A stretch of 64,000 nucleotides of DNA from Nonomuraea turcica (GCF_030718205.1 NZ_JAUZQF010000023.1:146100-210099); one strand, 5' to 3'; positions 16,646 to 25,123 are shown, numbered from the stretch's first letter. Notes: generated from the letters alone by a model not told the origin. Translations and numbers: made by a program.

Positions 16646-17815
16646 GTGACGGAACCTCTTGTGGCCAGGATGCGCGCCTTCGGGACGACGATTTTCGCCG
16701 AGATGAGCGCGCTCGCCGTTCAGACCGGGTCGATCAACCTCGGTCAGGGCTTCCCCGACACCGACGGGCCGGCGGCGATGCTCGATCGCGCGGTCCAGGC
16801 GATCACGTCGGGCGCCAACCAATATCCTCCGGGGCCCGGGATGCCCGAGCTGCGCCGTGCCGTCTCCGAGCACCGGGCCGAGCATTACGGGCTGTCCTAC
16901 GATCCGGCCGGCGAGATCCTCGTCACCGTGGGCGCCACCGAGGCCATCGCGGCGAGCGTGCTGGCACTGTGCGAGCCGGGCGACGAGGTGATCGCGTTCG
17001 AGCCCTACTACGACTCCTACGCCGCCTCGATCGCGCTGGCCCAGGCCCGGCTGGTGGGCGTCACGCTGCGGCCGGTCGCGGGCCGCTTCACGTTCGACCC
17101 CGACGAGCTGCGTGCCGCGGTCACGCCGCGCACCCGCGCCATCCTGGTCAACTCGCCGCACAACCCCACGGGGACCGTGTTCACCCGCGCCGAGCTGACC
17201 GTCATCGCCGAGCTCTGCCAGGAGCGGGATCTGGTGGCGATCACCGACGAGGTCTACGAGCACCTGACGTTCGACGGAGTCGAGCACATTCCGCTGGCCA
17301 CCCTGCCCGGCATGCGGGAGCGCACCGTGATGATCTCCTCGGCGGGCAAGACGTTCTCGGTGACCGGCTGGAAGACCGGGTGGGTGTGCGCGCCGGCGCC
17401 GCTGGTCACGGCGGTGCAGACGGTCAAGCAGTTCCTCACGTTCACCGCGAGCGCGCCGTGGCAGCTGGCGGTCGCGTACGGGCTGCGGCAGGAGCTGGAA
17501 TGGGTGGCCGCGCTGCGCGCCGGGCTCCAGGACAAGCGCGACCGGCTCATGGAGGGGCTGGCGGCGGCCGGGTTCGAGGTGCTCAAGCCGGCGGGCACCT
17601 ATTTCGTGCAGACCGACATCAGGCCGCTCGGATTCACCGACGGGCTGGACCTGACGAGGAGGCTGCCGGAGCTGGCCGGGGTGGTGGCCATCCCCACCCA
17701 GGTCTTCTACGACCACGCCGAGCGGGGCCGGCACTTCGTCAGGTTCGCCTTCTGCAAGAAGGAGGAGGTCATCGACGAGGCGGTGACCAGACTCAAGCGC
17801 CTGTCGGGGGCCTGA
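16646..17815 (+). CDS. PLP aminotransferase class I/II (DapC/kynurenine-oxoglutarate type)
   Basis: 389 residues, fold type I. Landmarks are LGQGFPDTDGP, NQYPPGPGMPELRRAV, the NSPHNPTGTVF loop, ITDEVYEHL, and the Schiff-base lysine in ISSAGKTFSVTGWKTGW near residue 236. The pattern matches actinobacterial N-succinyldiaminopimelate or methionine/glutamine aminotransferases. The keto-acid partner cannot be decided here. The gene is monocistronic and divergent from the aminopeptidase gene; its last 23 bases overlap the convergent TetR gene. Confidence 0.86.
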   Translation: MTEPLVARMRAFGTTIFAEMSALAVQTGSINLGQGFPDTDGPAAMLDRAVQAITSGANQYPPGPGMPELRRAVSEHRAEHYGLSYDPAGEILVTVGATEAIAASVLALCEPGDEVIAFEPYYDSYAASIALAQARLVGVTLRPVAGRFTFDPDELRAAVTPRTRAILVNSPHNPTGTVFTRAELTVIAELCQERDLVAITDEVYEHLTFDGVEHIPLATLPGMRERTVMISSAGKTFSVTGWKTGWVCAPAPLVTAVQTVKQFLTFTASAPWQLAVAYGLRQELEWVAALRAGLQDKRDRLMEGLAAAGFEVLKPAGTYFVQTDIRPLGFTDGLDLTRRLPELAGVVAIPTQVFYDHAERGRHFVRFAFCKKEEVIDEAVTRLKRLSGA

Positions 17816-18338
17816 GCCCGTCGAAGACGACGGCGAGGGTGCGGGTGCGCAGGCCCTCGTCCCAGTTGTTGTGCTGGGCCGCCAGGCAGGTGGCGCTGAG
17901 CAGGGCCAGCAACTCGGCCATGCCGACGTCGCCCCGCACCGCCCCGGCCCGCTGCGCACGCGTCAGGAGCGCCTCGATGGCTCCCCTGATGTCGGGCGCG
18001 CCTGCCTTCGCGTCGATGCCGGCGACGGCCAGTGCGTCCACGAGGACCTTCTTGACCGTCGAGTCCTCCACGATCTTGGTGAAGAACGCGAAGAACGCCG
18101 CACCGGCGTCTTGTGCCGCGGCCAGCTCATCGGCCAGGCCTGCCAGCCGTTGCTGCCGGTCCATCACGATGGCCTGGTAGAGGGCCTCCTTCGTGGGGAA
18201 CTGGCGGTAGATCGTACCGACCCCCACGCCCGCGACCTCGGCGATCTCGCGCATCGACGCCGACAGTCCGTCTCTGGCCAGCACCTCTTCCGCGGCGTCG
18301 AGCACGCGTGCGCGGTTGCGCTGGGCGTCGGCGCGCAT
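17793..18338 (-). CDS. TetR family regulator of the adjacent aldo/keto reductase
   Basis: 181 residues from ATG 18338 with GGGAG just upstream; the longer frame to 18401 would run into the operator region. Helix-turn-helix at about residues 25-50 (MREIAEVAGVGVGTIYRQFP), then a helical ligand domain rich in alanine. It is divergent from the aldo/keto reductase gene over a short region with two similar palindromes, so it most likely represses that gene and itself. The ligand is probably a small carbonyl compound or drug, by analogy only. Confidence 0.85.
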   Translation of the reverse strand: MRADAQRNRARVLDAAEEVLARDGLSASMREIAEVAGVGVGTIYRQFPTKEALYQAIVMDRQQRLAGLADELAAAQDAGAAFFAFFTKIVEDSTVKKVLVDALAVAGIDAKAGAPDIRGAIEALLTRAQRAGAVRGDVGMAELLALLSATCLAAQHNNWDEGLRTRTLAVVFDGLRPPTGA

Positions 18339-18358
18339 GGGGCTCCCTTCGTTTCCCG

Positions 18359-18388
18359 TTGACAACCGGAACGAGTGTTCCGTATGGT
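18359..18388 (+). promoter_or_regulatory. Promoter of the aldo/keto reductase gene
   Basis: A perfect TTGACA (18359-18364) and TATGGT (18383-18388) have an 18-bp spacer. The first palindrome fills most of the spacer and the second lies at the predicted start site, the classic arrangement for repression. Confidence 0.65.
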
Positions 18389-18408
18389 CCAAGTGGAACA
18401 AGCATTCC
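18368..18408. promoter_or_regulatory. Two TetR operator palindromes
   Basis: GGAACGAGTGTTCC (18368-18381) and GGAACAAGCATTCC (18395-18408) share GGAAC-N4-[GA]TTCC with centres 27 bp apart. They lie between the divergent TetR and reductase genes and overlap the reductase promoter. Confidence 0.65.
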
Positions 18409-18427
18409 GAATTCTAGGGGATTCCCG

Positions 18428-19438
18428 ATGGATTACCTGAACGTGGGCCGTTCCGGCCTGCGCGTCTCCAGGGCATGCCTGGGCACGATGAACTTCGGCA
18501 CCGAGCACGGCCTGGCCGCCAGCGACGAAGCCGAGGCTGGCCGGATCATCGGCGCCTTCATCGACGCGGGCGGCACCTTCATCGACACCGCCGACCTCTA
18601 CCACCGGGGCGAGACAGAGGAGATCGTCGGCCGAGCGCTCAAGGGGCGGCGCGAGTGGGTCGTGCTGGCCACGAAAGGCGCCATGCCCGTCGGCACGGAA
18701 GGGCGCGGCCTGTCGCGGCGGCACCTCACCAGGGCGCTCGACGCCAGCCTGCGCCGGCTGGGCACCGACTACATCGACCTCTACCAGTGCCACCAGTGGG
18801 ATCCGGCGACGCCGATCGAGGAGACCATGGCAACCCTCGACGGATTCGTCCGCGCGGGGAAGGTCCGTTACCTCGGCTGCTCCAACTTCACCGCGACGCA
18901 GATCGTCGAGTCGCAGTGGGCCGCCGCCCGCGTGGGCGGCGCCCCGTTCGTGAGCCTCCAGCCACAGTACTCGCTGATCCAGCGTGTGATCGAGGCGGAG
19001 ATCCTGCCCGTGTGCGCGCGGCACGGGATCGGCACGGTCGTGTACGGGACGCTCGGCGGCGGCGTGCTGACCGGCCGCTACCGGCCCGGCGAGACCCCGG
19101 ACCCGGACAGCAGGATGGGCCGGCTGCTGGGGATGGCGGGCGCGGACCGGTGGGCCCGTTCGCTGCTGAACGACCGCAACCTGGCCATCGCCGAGGGGCT
19201 GGTCAAGGTCGCGGCCGAGGTCGGCGCGGCACCGGCCGAGGTGGCGCTGGCCTGGGTGGCGGGGCGACCCGGGGTGACCTCGGTCCTGATCGGGCCGCGG
19301 TCGGTGAGGCAGTTGCGGGAGAACCTGGCGGCGTTCGAGCTGGTGTTGCCGGAGGAGGCGGTGGCCAGGCTGGACGACATCTCCCTGCGCGACCTGGACC
19401 CGATGGACGGCACGCTGTTCCATCTTGTTCCGCGGTGA
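18428..19438 (+). CDS. Aldo/keto reductase
   Basis: 336 residues, a TIM-barrel NADPH-dependent carbonyl reductase. The catalytic tetrad is visible: D53 and Y58 (FIDTADLYHRGETEE), K83 (LATKGAM) and H122 (YQCHQWDP). The C-terminal NADP-binding segment SVLIGPRSVRQLRENL is intact. ATG 18428 follows AGGGGATT at a suitable distance; frames reaching further upstream run through the operator. Expression is probably induced when the divergent TetR protein binds its ligand. Confidence 0.9.
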   Translation: MDYLNVGRSGLRVSRACLGTMNFGTEHGLAASDEAEAGRIIGAFIDAGGTFIDTADLYHRGETEEIVGRALKGRREWVVLATKGAMPVGTEGRGLSRRHLTRALDASLRRLGTDYIDLYQCHQWDPATPIEETMATLDGFVRAGKVRYLGCSNFTATQIVESQWAAARVGGAPFVSLQPQYSLIQRVIEAEILPVCARHGIGTVVYGTLGGGVLTGRYRPGETPDPDSRMGRLLGMAGADRWARSLLNDRNLAIAEGLVKVAAEVGAAPAEVALAWVAGRPGVTSVLIGPRSVRQLRENLAAFELVLPEEAVARLDDISLRDLDPMDGTLFHLVPR

Positions 19439-19475
19439 GTCAACGTATCGTCACGTAGGGTAATCTGCCATGCGC

Positions 19476-19492
19476 GGTATCAAGGTGATACC
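19476..19492. promoter_or_regulatory. Palindromic operator upstream of the toxin-antitoxin pair
   Basis: GGTATCA and TGATACC are perfect 7-bp arms around a 3-bp centre, 30 bp before the antitoxin ATG. A TATGAT hexamer lies at 19503-19508. This fits an autoregulatory site for a ribbon-helix-helix antitoxin. Confidence 0.55.
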
Positions 19493-19521
19493 TCCTCGCA
19501 CCTATGATGCGGAGTATGGCT

Positions 19522-19719
19522 ATGACCCTTCGCTTGAGTGACGAGCAGACCGACGCCCTCCGCAAGCGCGCGGAGGTGGAGGGGCGGAGCATGCAGCAGG
19601 TCGCTCTACGCGCGATCGACGACTACCTCCAGCGCGTGTCGGACGACGAAATGACTGACGCGTTGGCGGCGAAGGGCGCGCAGCGCTTCGCCGATCTGTT
19701 GCGGAGGCTAGGCGAGTGA
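19522..19719 (+). CDS. Ribbon-helix-helix-like antitoxin
   Basis: 65 residues. The N-terminal beta strand and two helices (TLRLSDEQTDALRKRAEVEG then SMQQVALRAIDDYLQR) match small CopG/RHH-type DNA-binding antitoxins, and the C-terminal tail would neutralise the toxin. ATG 19522 has GGAG 7 bases upstream; ATG 19504, 19507 and 19516 are in frame alternatives. The stop overlaps the toxin GTG (GTGA), giving tight coupling typical of type II pairs. Confidence 0.78.
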   Translation: MTLRLSDEQTDALRKRAEVEGRSMQQVALRAIDDYLQRVSDDEMTDALAAKGAQRFADLLRRLGE

Positions 19720-20099
19720 CCCGCTATGTCACCCTGGAGCAGGGGCTGCGCGTTGCGCGCGCCGCTGTCGGCGGCCCCATCGAGGTGCGCGATCTCGGCC
19801 TGCTCGAGGCGGCCCTCCTCAGGCCGCAGACATCCCTCTTCGGACGGGACGCCTATCCTGACCTGTTCGAGAAGGGCGCCGCCCTCCTCCACTCGGTGGT
19901 CGCCAACCACCCCTTCGTCGACGGCAACAAGCGGGCGGACTGGCTGCTGACCTATGTCTTCCTCGCCAAGAACGGCGTCGAGCTCGACCCGGCCGACGAT
20001 GACGTCGCCTATGACCTCGTCATCGCCGTCGCCTCCGGCAAGCTCACCGAAGTCGACGAGATCGCCGACGTCCTGCGCACCTTCACCCAGCCGTCCTGA
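19716..20099 (+). CDS. doc: Doc-type Fic toxin
   Basis: 127 residues. The Fic/Doc motif HPFVDGNKR is at residues 65-73. In phage P1 Doc this site phosphorylates elongation factor Tu; other Fic proteins transfer AMP. The second glycine-arginine half of AMP-transferring Fic motifs is not conserved after NKRADW, which favours the kinase-type Doc branch. GTG 19716 overlaps the antitoxin stop. The toxin is presumably held inactive by the upstream protein. Confidence 0.85.
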   Translation: MTRYVTLEQGLRVARAAVGGPIEVRDLGLLEAALLRPQTSLFGRDAYPDLFEKGAALLHSVVANHPFVDGNKRADWLLTYVFLAKNGVELDPADDDVAYDLVIAVASGKLTEVDEIADVLRTFTQPS

Positions 20100-20104
20100 C
20101 GGCC

Positions 20105-21190
20105 TCACTCCTGGTCGGGCTTGTCGAGCGGCGTCAGCGCCGCCGTGGCCTCCTCGTGCTCCATCCCGGTCGCCTGCAGCAGATCCACGACCACGGACCG
20201 CAGCTGCGCGATGATCACATGGGCCGAGAAGCCCAGCTGCTCGGGCCGCTCCCGTGCCGCCACCGCCAGCAGCGCCTGCTGCGCCAGCGTCGGCTCCCGC
20301 CCCGCCCCCAGCTCCAGCTGCAGCAGCAGGGCCGCCTCCGACACCTCACGCATCGCCTCGGCCAGCGTTGCCGGTGGCGGGCTCGCCTCTCCGAGCGAGG
20401 ACAGCGTGCGCCTGCTGAGCACCCGGGCGTTGCGCAGGGCCAGATCGACGGGCATGGCGGCGGTCTCGTACCGGGCCAGGCGGGCCCGCCGATGCCAGTG
20501 CAGCGGTGAGATCATGGTGATCTCCTTGCTGGTCTCCAGCGCCTGCTCGAACTCCTCCACCGCCGCCTGCGTGCCGCGCGCCTCCTCCAGCGCCTCCGCC
20601 GCCAGGTCCACGTCCCGCTTCTCGATGGCCTCCGCGGCCCGCTCCAGCACTGTGGACAGCGCGTCGAGCACCCCGGACAGATGCTTGGCCGCGATCGCGA
20701 ACGGGCTCGCGGGCAGCAGCGCGACGGCCGCGATGCCGATGAGGCCGCCGGTCAGCGCGTCGAGCATGCGGTCCAGCCCGCCCACGCCCGCGCCGGGCAC
20801 CAGGGTGACCACCAGCACCGCCGACGACCCGGCCTGGGCCACGAACAGCGCCCCGCTGTCCAGCAGCCCCGCGATGGTCATTGCCAGCGCCACCACCAGC
20901 GCGATCTGCCACGCCCCCGAGCCGATCCAGGACACGAGCAGGTCGCCCACGCCGACGCCAAGGCTGACGCCCACGACCAGCTCGACGACCCGCCGCAGCC
21001 GCTGCCCCAGACCGATGCCCACGCAGATCAGCACGGAGATGGGCGCGAAGAACGGCGCCGGGTGGCCGAGCAGGTCCCTGGCGATGACCCAGGCCAGCGC
21101 GGCGCCGACCGCGCACTGCGCGATGGACGGCACGATGAGGCCGAACGTGCCCAGTCGGTCCTTCACGTGATCGCTGAGCCGGGTTCGCAC
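20105..21190 (-). CDS. FUSC-family aromatic/lipophilic compound exporter
   Basis: 361 residues. The N-terminal half has about six transmembrane segments, including APFFAPISVLICVGIGLGQR and the strongly conserved RVVELVVGVSLGVGVGDLL. The C-terminal half is cytoplasmic and alpha-helical with acidic heptads. This is the half-size FUSC/YccS-PET-like architecture, usually linked to export of aromatic acids or envelope compounds. It starts at GTG 21190 (AGAAGG abuts); GTG 21166 is possible. It lies 34 bp downstream of a paralogue and ends 5 bases from the Doc gene. Confidence 0.78.
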   Translation of the reverse strand: MRTRLSDHVKDRLGTFGLIVPSIAQCAVGAALAWVIARDLLGHPAPFFAPISVLICVGIGLGQRLRRVVELVVGVSLGVGVGDLLVSWIGSGAWQIALVVALAMTIAGLLDSGALFVAQAGSSAVLVVTLVPGAGVGGLDRMLDALTGGLIGIAAVALLPASPFAIAAKHLSGVLDALSTVLERAAEAIEKRDVDLAAEALEEARGTQAAVEEFEQALETSKEITMISPLHWHRRARLARYETAAMPVDLALRNARVLSRRTLSSLGEASPPPATLAEAMREVSEAALLLQLELGAGREPTLAQQALLAVAARERPEQLGFSAHVIIAQLRSVVVDLLQATGMEHEEATAALTPLDKPDQE

Positions 21191-21211
21191 CCTTCTACCT
21201 TGGCGGATCTT

Positions 21212-21229
21212 TGTGACATTAAGGTCACA
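21212..21229. promoter_or_regulatory. Palindrome between the two FUSC genes
   Basis: TGTGAC and GTCACA flank a 6-bp centre. The site overlaps the stop codon of the upstream FUSC gene and lies 22 bp before the GTG of the downstream one. It could be an operator or a small mRNA hairpin. Confidence 0.35.
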
Positions 21230-22310
21230 TTCCCCCGGAAACGTCCTTTTCGGGGAAGGTGTCCAGCGGCGGCAGCGCGGCCACGGCCTCCTCGCGATCG
21301 GTGCCGGTGGCCTGCAACAGGTCCACGGTGATCGACCGGACCTGCGCGATCATCACGTCCGCCGAGAACCCCCAGCGGTCGGCGTCCTGCCCCGACGCCA
21401 CCGCCAGGATCGCCTCACGGGCCTCTTCCGGCGTGCGCCCGTCGGCCAGCTCCTCCCTGAGCAGCAGCGTGGCGTCGGCCAGCGCGCGCAGCGTCCCGGG
21501 CAGCCAGGGCGGCAGCGCGCTGGAGCCGTCGAGCGCCACGATGGCCCGCCTGGCCAGCACTCTGGCGTTGCGCAGCGCGTGGTCGAGCGGCACGGCGGCC
21601 TTCTCGTACCCCTCGAGCCTGCCGCGGCGGTGCCGGTGCAGCGGCGAGATGGTGGCGATCTCCCGGCTGGTCTCCAGCGCCTGCTTGAACTCCTCCACGT
21701 TCGTCTGGCTGCCCCGCGCGGCCTCGAGCGCCTCGGTGGCCAGGCTCGACCGGGACTTCTCGATGGCCTCCGCGATCCCTCGCAGGGCGTCGCCGAGCGC
21801 GTCGAACATCCCGGCCGCGTGCCGGTGCGCCAGCGCCGACGGGCTGGACGGCAGCAGCGCCACCGCGGCCAGCCCCATGAGGCCGCCCACCAGAGCGTCG
21901 ACCATCCGGTCGATTCCGCCTGTGCCGCTCGGCGGCAGCAAGGTCGCCACGAGCACCGCCGAGGAGCCGGCTTGGAGCACGATCAGCGAGCCGCTGTCGA
22001 GCAGCACCGCGGCCGCCATCGCCAGCGCCACCACCAGCGCGATCTGCCACGCCCCTGAGCCGATCCAGGACACGAGCAGGTCGCCCACGCCGACGCCGAG
22101 GCTGACCCCGACGACCAGCTCCACCACCCGCCGCAGCCGCTGACCGAGCCCCACGCCGATGCACACGACGACCGCGATGGGCGCGAAGAACGGGCGGCTG
22201 TGCCCGAGCAGGTCCTTGGCCACGAGCCAGGCGAGGGCGGCCGCGACGGCGCACTGCAGGATCGGCGGCGCCATCAGCCGCAGCCGGCTCAAGCGCTCGT
22301 GTACGTGCAT
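21225..22310 (-). CDS. FUSC-family exporter (tandem paralogue)
   Basis: 361 residues from ATG 22310, the same length as its downstream copy. The membrane half is nearly the same (FFAPIAVVVCIGVGLGQR, RVVELVVGVSLGVGVGDLL), with long stretches of almost identical DNA around 20895-20960 and 22035-22100. The helical C-terminal half has diverged more. GTG 22319 is an alternative start; AGGGG lies 10 bases before ATG 22310. The tandem arrangement suggests duplication and either hetero-oligomers or split substrate range. Confidence 0.78.
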   Translation of the reverse strand: MHVHERLSRLRLMAPPILQCAVAAALAWLVAKDLLGHSRPFFAPIAVVVCIGVGLGQRLRRVVELVVGVSLGVGVGDLLVSWIGSGAWQIALVVALAMAAAVLLDSGSLIVLQAGSSAVLVATLLPPSGTGGIDRMVDALVGGLMGLAAVALLPSSPSALAHRHAAGMFDALGDALRGIAEAIEKSRSSLATEALEAARGSQTNVEEFKQALETSREIATISPLHRHRRGRLEGYEKAAVPLDHALRNARVLARRAIVALDGSSALPPWLPGTLRALADATLLLREELADGRTPEEAREAILAVASGQDADRWGFSADVMIAQVRSITVDLLQATGTDREEAVAALPPLDTFPEKDVSGGM

Positions 22311-22353
22311 CTCGACCACGCCCCTACCCTTGCTCCCCCGCGTCACGCGCGCG

Positions 22354-23037
22354 TTACGGCGTGGTGAGGCGGTCGTTCACGAAGTCGTCGACCGCCCGCA
22401 GGAACGCCCGGCGCGCCGTCACGTGGACGAGATGCCCGGCCTCGATCGTCACCAGCCTGGCCCCCGGGATCCGGGCCGCCGTCCCCGCGGCGTCGAACGG
22501 GCTCGCCGCCCCGCCCGAGATCACCAGCGTCGGCGCGGTGATCCTGGCCAGCCCCTCCAGCCAGCCCGGATCGGGATCGAGGAACTGACGCTCGGTGTCG
22601 TGCATCATCCGCCAGTCGAACCCGGTGGAGCCGTCCTCCACGATGGGCGGCCGGTTCTTCAACGGCAGCGGCGGCGCCACGTCCTCCAGCACGAGTCGCT
22701 CGACGCGGCCCGGATGGCGCATGGCCAGCTGATAGGCCACCATGCCGCCCAGCGAGTGCCCGATCACCGTGGCCCGTTCCATCCTCAAGTGATCGAGCAG
22801 GCCCGCGATGTCCTGGGCCATGTCCGGCAGCGCGTACGCGCCCGGGTAGTCGCTGGCCCCGTGCCCTCGCAGGTCGGGGACGAGCACGTGGTAGCGGGCC
22901 GCGAAGTGCTGGGTGATGCCGTTCCAGTCATTGTGGTTCGCCGTGCGGCCGTGGATCAGCAGCAGCGGGGGAGTGGCGGGGTCGCCTTCCTCCCGGTAGA
23001 CGAGCTTGATCCCGTTGACGTGTGCTTCGCGAATCAC
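22354..23037 (-). CDS. Alpha/beta hydrolase
   Basis: 227 residues, cytoplasmic. The oxyanion strand is LLLIHGRTANHNDW, the nucleophile elbow is VIGHSLGGMVAY, and the catalytic histidine is in EAGHLVHV. The acid residue is probably the aspartate in GGAASPFDAAG. Homologues include esterases and epoxide- or lactone-type hydrolases, so the substrate is open. It begins at GTG 23037 and is divergent from the response-regulator gene by 42 bp, which must contain both promoters. Confidence 0.85.
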   Translation of the reverse strand: MIREAHVNGIKLVYREEGDPATPPLLLIHGRTANHNDWNGITQHFAARYHVLVPDLRGHGASDYPGAYALPDMAQDIAGLLDHLRMERATVIGHSLGGMVAYQLAMRHPGRVERLVLEDVAPPLPLKNRPPIVEDGSTGFDWRMMHDTERQFLDPDPGWLEGLARITAPTLVISGGAASPFDAAGTAARIPGARLVTIEAGHLVHVTARRAFLRAVDDFVNDRLTTP

Positions 23038-23079
23038 GCGTTTAGATTACGTTGAACTTTCCGCTTTAGCCTGGTGGCC

Positions 23080-23754
23080 ATGGACACGTTGCTCGTCGTG
23101 GAGGACGAACCGAGCTTGCGCGAGTTGCTCGTCGGCTGCCTGCGCGAGGGGTTCGAGGTGGTGGCCGCCGCGGACGGGCGGGAGGCGGTGCGTCTGGTCC
23201 AGCGGCACGCGCCCGACCTCATCGTGCTCGACGTCATGCTGCCCGACCTGGATGGATTCGACGTGGTACGGCGGCTGCGCGGGGGCGGCGACCGCACCCC
23301 CGTGCTCTTCCTGACCGCCAGGGACGCCACCGCGGACAAGGTGCGCGGGCTGACGGCGGGCGGCGACGACTATGTCACCAAGCCCTTCAGCCTGGAGGAG
23401 CTGATCGCCCGCATTCACGCGCTGCTGCGCCGCAGCCGGCGCACCGCGGCGGCGCCGGTCCGGCTGGCGGTCGCCGACCTGGAGCTCGACCAGGACGCGC
23501 ACACCGTGTGGCGGTCGGGCAGACAGGTCCAACTGTCGGCGACGGAGTTCCAGCTGCTGCGGTATTTCATGGTCAACCACAACCGGGTGTTGTCCCGTGC
23601 CCAGATCCTCGAGCACGTGTGGGATCCCGACTTCAGCGGCAATCCCGGCATTGTCGAGCAGTACGTGTCGCTCTTACGCAGGAAGGTCGACTCCGCCCAG
23701 CCGCGGCTCATCCACACAGTGCGCTCGGTGGGCTATGTTCTCCGCGTTCCGTAG
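23080..23754 (+). CDS. OmpR-family response regulator
   Basis: 224 residues. Receiver domain with acidic pocket E8-D9, phosphoacceptor D51 (LIVLDVMLPD), switch threonine in FLTARD and the lysine in YVTKPF. The winged-helix DNA-binding domain has LSATEFQLLRYFMVNHNRVLSR and ends HTVRSVGYVLR. ATG 23080 is preferred to the GTG two codons earlier. The histidine kinase gene begins inside its last 20 bases. It probably controls the exporter operon immediately downstream. Confidence 0.93.
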   Translation: MDTLLVVEDEPSLRELLVGCLREGFEVVAAADGREAVRLVQRHAPDLIVLDVMLPDLDGFDVVRRLRGGGDRTPVLFLTARDATADKVRGLTAGGDDYVTKPFSLEELIARIHALLRRSRRTAAAPVRLAVADLELDQDAHTVWRSGRQVQLSATEFQLLRYFMVNHNRVLSRAQILEHVWDPDFSGNPGIVEQYVSLLRRKVDSAQPRLIHTVRSVGYVLRVP

Positions 23755-25027
23755 CCTGCGGGTGCGGCTGATCGCCGGGACGGTCGCCCTCGTGCTGCTC
23801 GCCCTGGTCACGATCGGTGTGGCCAGCCTGGTCCTGCTGCGTGCCGAGCTCGTGGACAAGGTCGACCTGCAGCTCCGGACGCTCGCCCAGGCCGGCCCGG
23901 CCGACGACCGCCCGGCGCGGCGGCCCGCCGGTTACGTCTTCCAGGTCCGCGACGCCACAGGGGCGGTGGTCAGCGGGGACCCGGGCGGGCCGCCGGTCGT
24001 GCCGCAGGCCGAGCGGGAGCCGTACACGGCGGGCGATTGGCGCGTGCTCGTCGACACCCGGCCGGGCGGCCAGTCGATCGTCGCCGCCATGGATCTGCGC
24101 GAGATCGACGCCACCATCGGGCTGCTCGGCATGATCGAGCTGCTCGCCGGGGGCGTGGTCGTGGTGGTGCTGGCCGTCGCGGGGCTCGTGTTCGTACGGC
24201 GGAGCCTGCGGCCGCTCGCCGAGATCGAGAGCGCGGCCCGGCAGATCGCCGACGGCCGGCTGTCGCGGCGGGTGCCCGACGTGGACCCCCGTACCGAGGT
24301 GGGCCGCCTCGGGGCCGCGCTCAACGACATGCTGGCCAGGATCGAGGCCGCCTTCGCCGCCCGGCGGGAGTCGGAGGAGCGGATGCGGCGTTTCGTGGCC
24401 GACGCCAGCCACGAGCTGCGCACCCCGGTGACCGTCGTCCGCGGCTACGCCGAGCACTTCCTGCGGCACGCCGACAGCGAGAACGTGCGGCGGATCGAGG
24501 AGGAGGCCAGGCGGATGGGGGCGCTCGTGGACGACCTGCTGGTCCTCGCCCGGCTCGACGCCGAGCGGCCGCGCGAGCATGGGCCCGTGGACCTGCTGCC
24601 GCTGGCCGCCGAGGTCGTACGCGACGCGCGGGTGCTGGCGCCCGAGCGCGACATCACGTTCGCGTTCGGCGAGGACGCGGCGTTCGTGGTCCTGGGCGAC
24701 GCGGCCGAGCTGGGGCAGGTGCTGCGCAATCTCGTACGCAACGCGCTCACGCACACCCCGCCGGGGACCGCCGTCGACGTACGGGTCCGGCACGAGGACG
24801 GGCACGCCGTGCTGGAGGTCGCCGACCACGGCCCCGGGCTGGCCGAGGGCGAGGCGGCCAGGGTGTTCGAGCGCTTCTACCGGGCGCCGGGGGCCCGCTC
24901 GCGCGAGGGGTCGGGGCTGGGACTGGCGATCGTCCAGGCGGTCGTGGCGGCCCACGGAGGCTCGGCAGGCGTCGAGTCGGCCCTGGGCCGCGGCACGACC
25001 TTCTCCGTCCGGCTCCCGCTCGATTAG
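23735..25027 (+). CDS. Sensor histidine kinase
   Basis: 430 residues. Two transmembrane helices (about 11-36 and 130-154) bracket a small extracytoplasmic sensor of about 90 residues. A HAMP domain follows, then the H-box FVADASHELRTPVTVV with H226, N-box NLVRNALTHTP, G1 VADHGPGL and G2 GSGLGLAI. ATG 23735 overlaps the regulator by 20 bases; the frame extends further upstream only as a shadow of the regulator. The tiny sensor resembles envelope-stress or antimicrobial-peptide sensors. Confidence 0.92.
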   Translation: MFSAFRSLRVRLIAGTVALVLLALVTIGVASLVLLRAELVDKVDLQLRTLAQAGPADDRPARRPAGYVFQVRDATGAVVSGDPGGPPVVPQAEREPYTAGDWRVLVDTRPGGQSIVAAMDLREIDATIGLLGMIELLAGGVVVVVLAVAGLVFVRRSLRPLAEIESAARQIADGRLSRRVPDVDPRTEVGRLGAALNDMLARIEAAFAARRESEERMRRFVADASHELRTPVTVVRGYAEHFLRHADSENVRRIEEEARRMGALVDDLLVLARLDAERPREHGPVDLLPLAAEVVRDARVLAPERDITFAFGEDAAFVVLGDAAELGQVLRNLVRNALTHTPPGTAVDVRVRHEDGHAVLEVADHGPGLAEGEAARVFERFYRAPGARSREGSGLGLAIVQAVVAAHGGSAGVESALGRGTTFSVRLPLD

Positions 25028-25048
25028 CAAACCCTCAGGCGGGGTTTG
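25028..25048 (+). terminator. Hairpin after the two-component genes
   Basis: CAAACCC and GGGTTTG pair across a 7-base loop directly after the kinase TAG. There is no T tract, which is common in high-GC actinomycetes. It could also be part of a regulator site, since CCTCA/TGAGG is embedded in it. Confidence 0.45.
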
Positions 25049-25081
25049 AGGTCTGATGAGACCCGCCGCCTACACCTGGAT

Positions 25082-25110
25082 CCGCACGGGGACGAGCGTT
25101 CCCCGTGCGG
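25082..25110 (+). promoter_or_regulatory. Hairpin abutting the exporter ribosome binding site
   Basis: CCGCACGGGGA (25082-25092) and TCCCCGTGCGG (25100-25110) form a perfect 11-bp stem with a 7-base loop. The stem ends on the first G of the GGAGG used by the ATG at 25124. It could act as an attenuator, an mRNA stabiliser, or a translational gate. Confidence 0.5.
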
Positions 25111-25123
25111 GAGGTGATCGACC

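Noticed and set aside
21212..21229. CRP-type site (TGTGA...TCACA)
   Set aside because: The half-sites are separated by 8 bp, not 6, so it does not fit the CRP consensus; kept only as a palindrome.
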